This document shows positions 5,415 through 7,411 of a DNA stretch of 7,411 nucleotides, in pieces. Under the pieces are notes generated by a model. It ran no database searches, had not been told where the DNA came from, and saw only the letters and a program-made list of their open reading frames with translations. Both the position numbers and the translations under genes were made by a program. The number at the start of each line of letters is the position of its first letter. The stretch's first letter is position 1. Origin of the DNA: CAG-791 sp002390025 (GTDB lineage Bacteria; Bacillota; Clostridia; Lachnospirales; Lachnospiraceae); NCBI GenBank assembly GCA_946543465.1, contig CAMNLR010000163.1, forward strand, positions 1-7,411, in the 5' to 3' direction.

Positions 5415-7265
5415 TCACTCTGCGGTCAGGCGGATAAAATCGTCGATGAGTCCGCAGATGTATCTGTGGGCTGTGTTGTAGGTCTCGTCTGCGAGGGGGT
5501 CGACTCCGGCTATGCGGAGGAGCTTCGCGGGGGAGGCGCTGCTGCCTGCCTTGAGGAAGCGGATGTAGTCGTCCACGGCACCCGCCTTTCCATCCTGTAC
5601 GCTGCCGACGACGGCGGCGGCGTAGGTGATGGAGGTGGCGTATTTGTAGACGTAGTAATTGTAGTAGAAGTGGGGGACCCTGGCCCAGTCAGAGGCGAAT
5701 TCCTCCGGGAGGGCGATGGAGCGGCCGTAGTACTGCTCACAGAGGGCAAAGTATCTGCGGTCCATTCCGTCCGCGCTCAGGGGGCGGCCGGCCTCGATCT
5801 CCTTGTAGCAGTAGTCCTCGAATTCGGAGTACATGCACTGGCGGAGGATGGTGCCCAGGAAAAGGGAGATCTCGTTGTCCAGCCAGTAGATCTTTTCCTC
5901 CCTGGTGGGGGCGTCCCCGATCATTTTCAGGTAAAAGAGGATCTCGTTGGCGGTTGAGGCGACCTCCTGGGTGAAGATGCCGGGGTCGCAGTTGAAGCGG
6001 TCCTGGCTCTGGGCGGCAAACTGGCTGTAGACGGCGTGGCCCATTTCGTGGACGATGGTGGAGATGTAGTTTTCGGTTCCGTCGAAGTTGAAGAGGACCA
6101 TGGGCAGGAGGTCCTGGCCGGCCAGGAGTTCAAAGGCTCCGCTGCGCTTGGTCCTGCCGGGCATGACATCGATCAGGGGATTGGTCATGATGCGGTCAAA
6201 GACCGAGAGGTATTCCTCTCCCCAGGCCGCGAGGGCCTGTCTGCCCGTATTGACGGCCTCCTCATAGGAGATCTCTCTGACCCGGTAGTCGGTCACGGGG
6301 ACGTTGAGGTCGTAAAGTCCCATCTCTTCCAGGCCGTAGAGCTTCTTTTTGGCGGCATAGTATTCATGTACCTTAGGGAGGAGTCCGTGGGCGGAGTCGA
6401 TGATGCGGGTATAGATCCCGGGGTCGACGTCCGAATCGTGGAGGGCACCCGCCAGGGTGGTCTGAAAGCCGTGGATCCGGGCCAGGGCCCAGTTGGTCTT
6501 CATGGCCCCATCCAGCATGGAGGCGTAGGTGTTTTCGTATTTTCCGCGCATTTTCGCACGTAGGATGTTGAGGTCCTTTTTGAATTCGTGGCTGTAGTCC
6601 CTGCTCTGAATGATGCGGGCATAGACTGCGTCGTCCAGGACGCCTTCCTGTGCCTGGTCCTTTTCGCTTTGTCCGGCCTCATCCGCATCGCTCTGCGCTT
6701 TCGCGGGATACTGGAAGACAGGCCGGTCCAAGTCCACATAGTCCAGGACATCGTGGGTGGCGGCCGACTGGGCGGCGGCAACAGAGAGGAGGCTCTCGAC
6801 AGTCCTGGCCTGCTCGCTCAGGACCACGGTCTCGGGATCCGTGAACTCCCTGTAGTAGTAGGCATAGGGGGCCAGCTCGGGGGAGGCAAAGATCTCCTGC
6901 CTGGTCTCCAGGGGCAGGGAGAGGATCTCGGGGGATACATAGGCCATGGCCAGGTCCCTCTTGGTGTCCACGTCGCGCAGGCGGGCCTCCACCCGCAGGG
7001 TCAGGGGGTCGGCCGCGTTTTTTGCCTCCAGGGCGGTGTCGTACATGAGGGCCCGGTTCATGATGGCGTTCATTTCTTCAAAGGCGGGATCCGTGATAAA
7101 GGCCAGGATCCCTTCTTTTGAATTCAGCTTCCCGCGGTACTGACCGCAGACCGGGATCAGGCTCTCGTAGCGGTCCATGGCAGCCTTGAAGGCGGCCTCG
7201 TCGGGGTAAAACTGGGTCAAGTCCCACTCGGTGGGGAGATTCTTCAGTGCGTGGTTCTCACTCAT
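5415..7265 (-). CDS. pepF: M3-family metallopeptidase, oligoendopeptidase F
   Basis: Zinc metallo-oligopeptidase of the M3B (PepF) family that cleaves short peptides in the cytoplasm. From ATG at 7265 it has 616 residues, close to the usual length of about 600. HEMGH (406-410) is the zinc and catalytic motif. E434 in QEVAST, 24 residues on, fits the third zinc ligand, followed by NEILFYLK. VPHFYYNYYVYKYATS (530-545) is the conserved His/Tyr substrate-side segment. No signal peptide is seen. A charged, low-complexity insert at about 189-208 (KAQSDADEAGQSEKDQ...) sits where related proteins have a short beta hairpin. ATG at 7265 follows GAGGAAAG and is preferred to TTG at 7280, which would overlap that ribosome binding site. 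The ATG lies inside the upstream gene's last codons, so translation is likely coupled. Confidence 0.94.
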   Translation of the reverse strand: MSENHALKNLPTEWDLTQFYPDEAAFKAAMDRYESLIPVCGQYRGKLNSKEGILAFITDPAFEEMNAIMNRALMYDTALEAKNAADPLTLRVEARLRDVDTKRDLAMAYVSPEILSLPLETRQEIFASPELAPYAYYYREFTDPETVVLSEQARTVESLLSVAAAQSAATHDVLDYVDLDRPVFQYPAKAQSDADEAGQSEKDQAQEGVLDDAVYARIIQSRDYSHEFKKDLNILRAKMRGKYENTYASMLDGAMKTNWALARIHGFQTTLAGALHDSDVDPGIYTRIIDSAHGLLPKVHEYYAAKKKLYGLEEMGLYDLNVPVTDYRVREISYEEAVNTGRQALAAWGEEYLSVFDRIMTNPLIDVMPGRTKRSGAFELLAGQDLLPMVLFNFDGTENYISTIVHEMGHAVYSQFAAQSQDRFNCDPGIFTQEVASTANEILFYLKMIGDAPTREEKIYWLDNEISLFLGTILRQCMYSEFEDYCYKEIEAGRPLSADGMDRRYFALCEQYYGRSIALPEEFASDWARVPHFYYNYYVYKYATSITYAAAVVGSVQDGKAGAVDDYIRFLKAGSSASPAKLLRIAGVDPLADETYNTAHRYICGLIDDFIRLTAE

Positions 7266-7410
7266 TTTCTCTTTCCTCAAATGTCTTTTCTAAAAAAATA
7301 TTACGTTGATCCTTTAATGTCATGATGTAAAGGTCAAAAGTATCGTAAAGGCTCTGAGACTCGTCAAGTTGCACAAACAGCCGAAGGGCCTTGGCGAGCG
7401 GCCGGTACTT
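7258..7410 (-). CDS. Unrecognised protein, C-terminal 50 residues (runs off the right edge)
   Basis: Reading inward from the right edge on the minus strand, a frame stays open for 50 codons and ends at TGA (7260 to 7258). It includes LRLFVQLDESQSLYDTFDL and a charged helical end, EKTFEERENE. No Met start is visible, so this is the tail of a longer gene. I do not recognise the family. Its stop lies inside the first codons of pepF (ATGAGTGAG), an 8-nt overlap of the kind that couples translation. That overlap and the protein-like composition support it as real, although the frame is short. Confidence 0.6.
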   Translation of the reverse strand, partial: KYRPLAKALRLFVQLDESQSLYDTFDLYIMTLKDQRNIFLEKTFEERENE

Positions 7411-7411
7411 G

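Noticed and set aside
5304..5957. 217-codon plus-strand open frame beginning in the palindrome
   Set aside because: It begins inside the repeat and continues antisense to pepF, including the conserved C-terminal region; Val/Gly-rich antisense composition.

Overview
The window looks like a chromosomal segment from a fairly GC-rich anaerobic Firmicute, most likely a Lachnospiraceae-type gut Clostridium. The grounds are the protein families, strong AGGAGG-type ribosome binding sites, and compact minus-strand gene clusters. This assignment is an inference; there is no rRNA or marker gene to settle it. Nearly every gene lies on the minus strand; the one clear plus-strand gene is a 63-residue peptide.

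Region 1 (1-1173) is the upstream end of an insertion sequence. It holds the first 149 residues of an ISAs1-family transposase, cut by the left edge of the window. Ahead of it is a 191-residue accessory ORF that I take to be part of the element. Next come an A+T-rich promoter region and a perfect 14-bp inverted repeat followed by a T-tract on the minus strand. That structure could be the IS terminus, a terminator, or both.

Region 2 (1241-4792) is a probable minus-strand operon. In transcription order it encodes a nitroreductase-family flavoprotein, an ArsC/Spx-like thioredoxin-fold protein (YusI type) and a UvrD/PcrA-type SF1A helicase. The first two genes are separated by six exact-length 20-bp degenerate tandem repeats. 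The last two overlap. The combination suggests redox or stress housekeeping plus DNA repair, but the grouping may be incidental.

Region 3 (4793-5414) is the most unusual part. A 32-bp imperfect palindrome carries promoter-like boxes facing both ways, and a terminator-like hairpin follows it. A plus-strand gene then encodes a peptide with a double-glycine-type leader, a duplicated N-terminus and a four-cysteine zinc-ribbon-like core. A near-perfect palindrome with 33-bp arms fills the gap to the convergent peptidase gene.

Region 4 (5415-7411) holds an M3-family oligoendopeptidase F gene on the minus strand. Its start overlaps the stop codon of an upstream gene whose last 50 codons are visible at the right edge. 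I do not recognise that gene.
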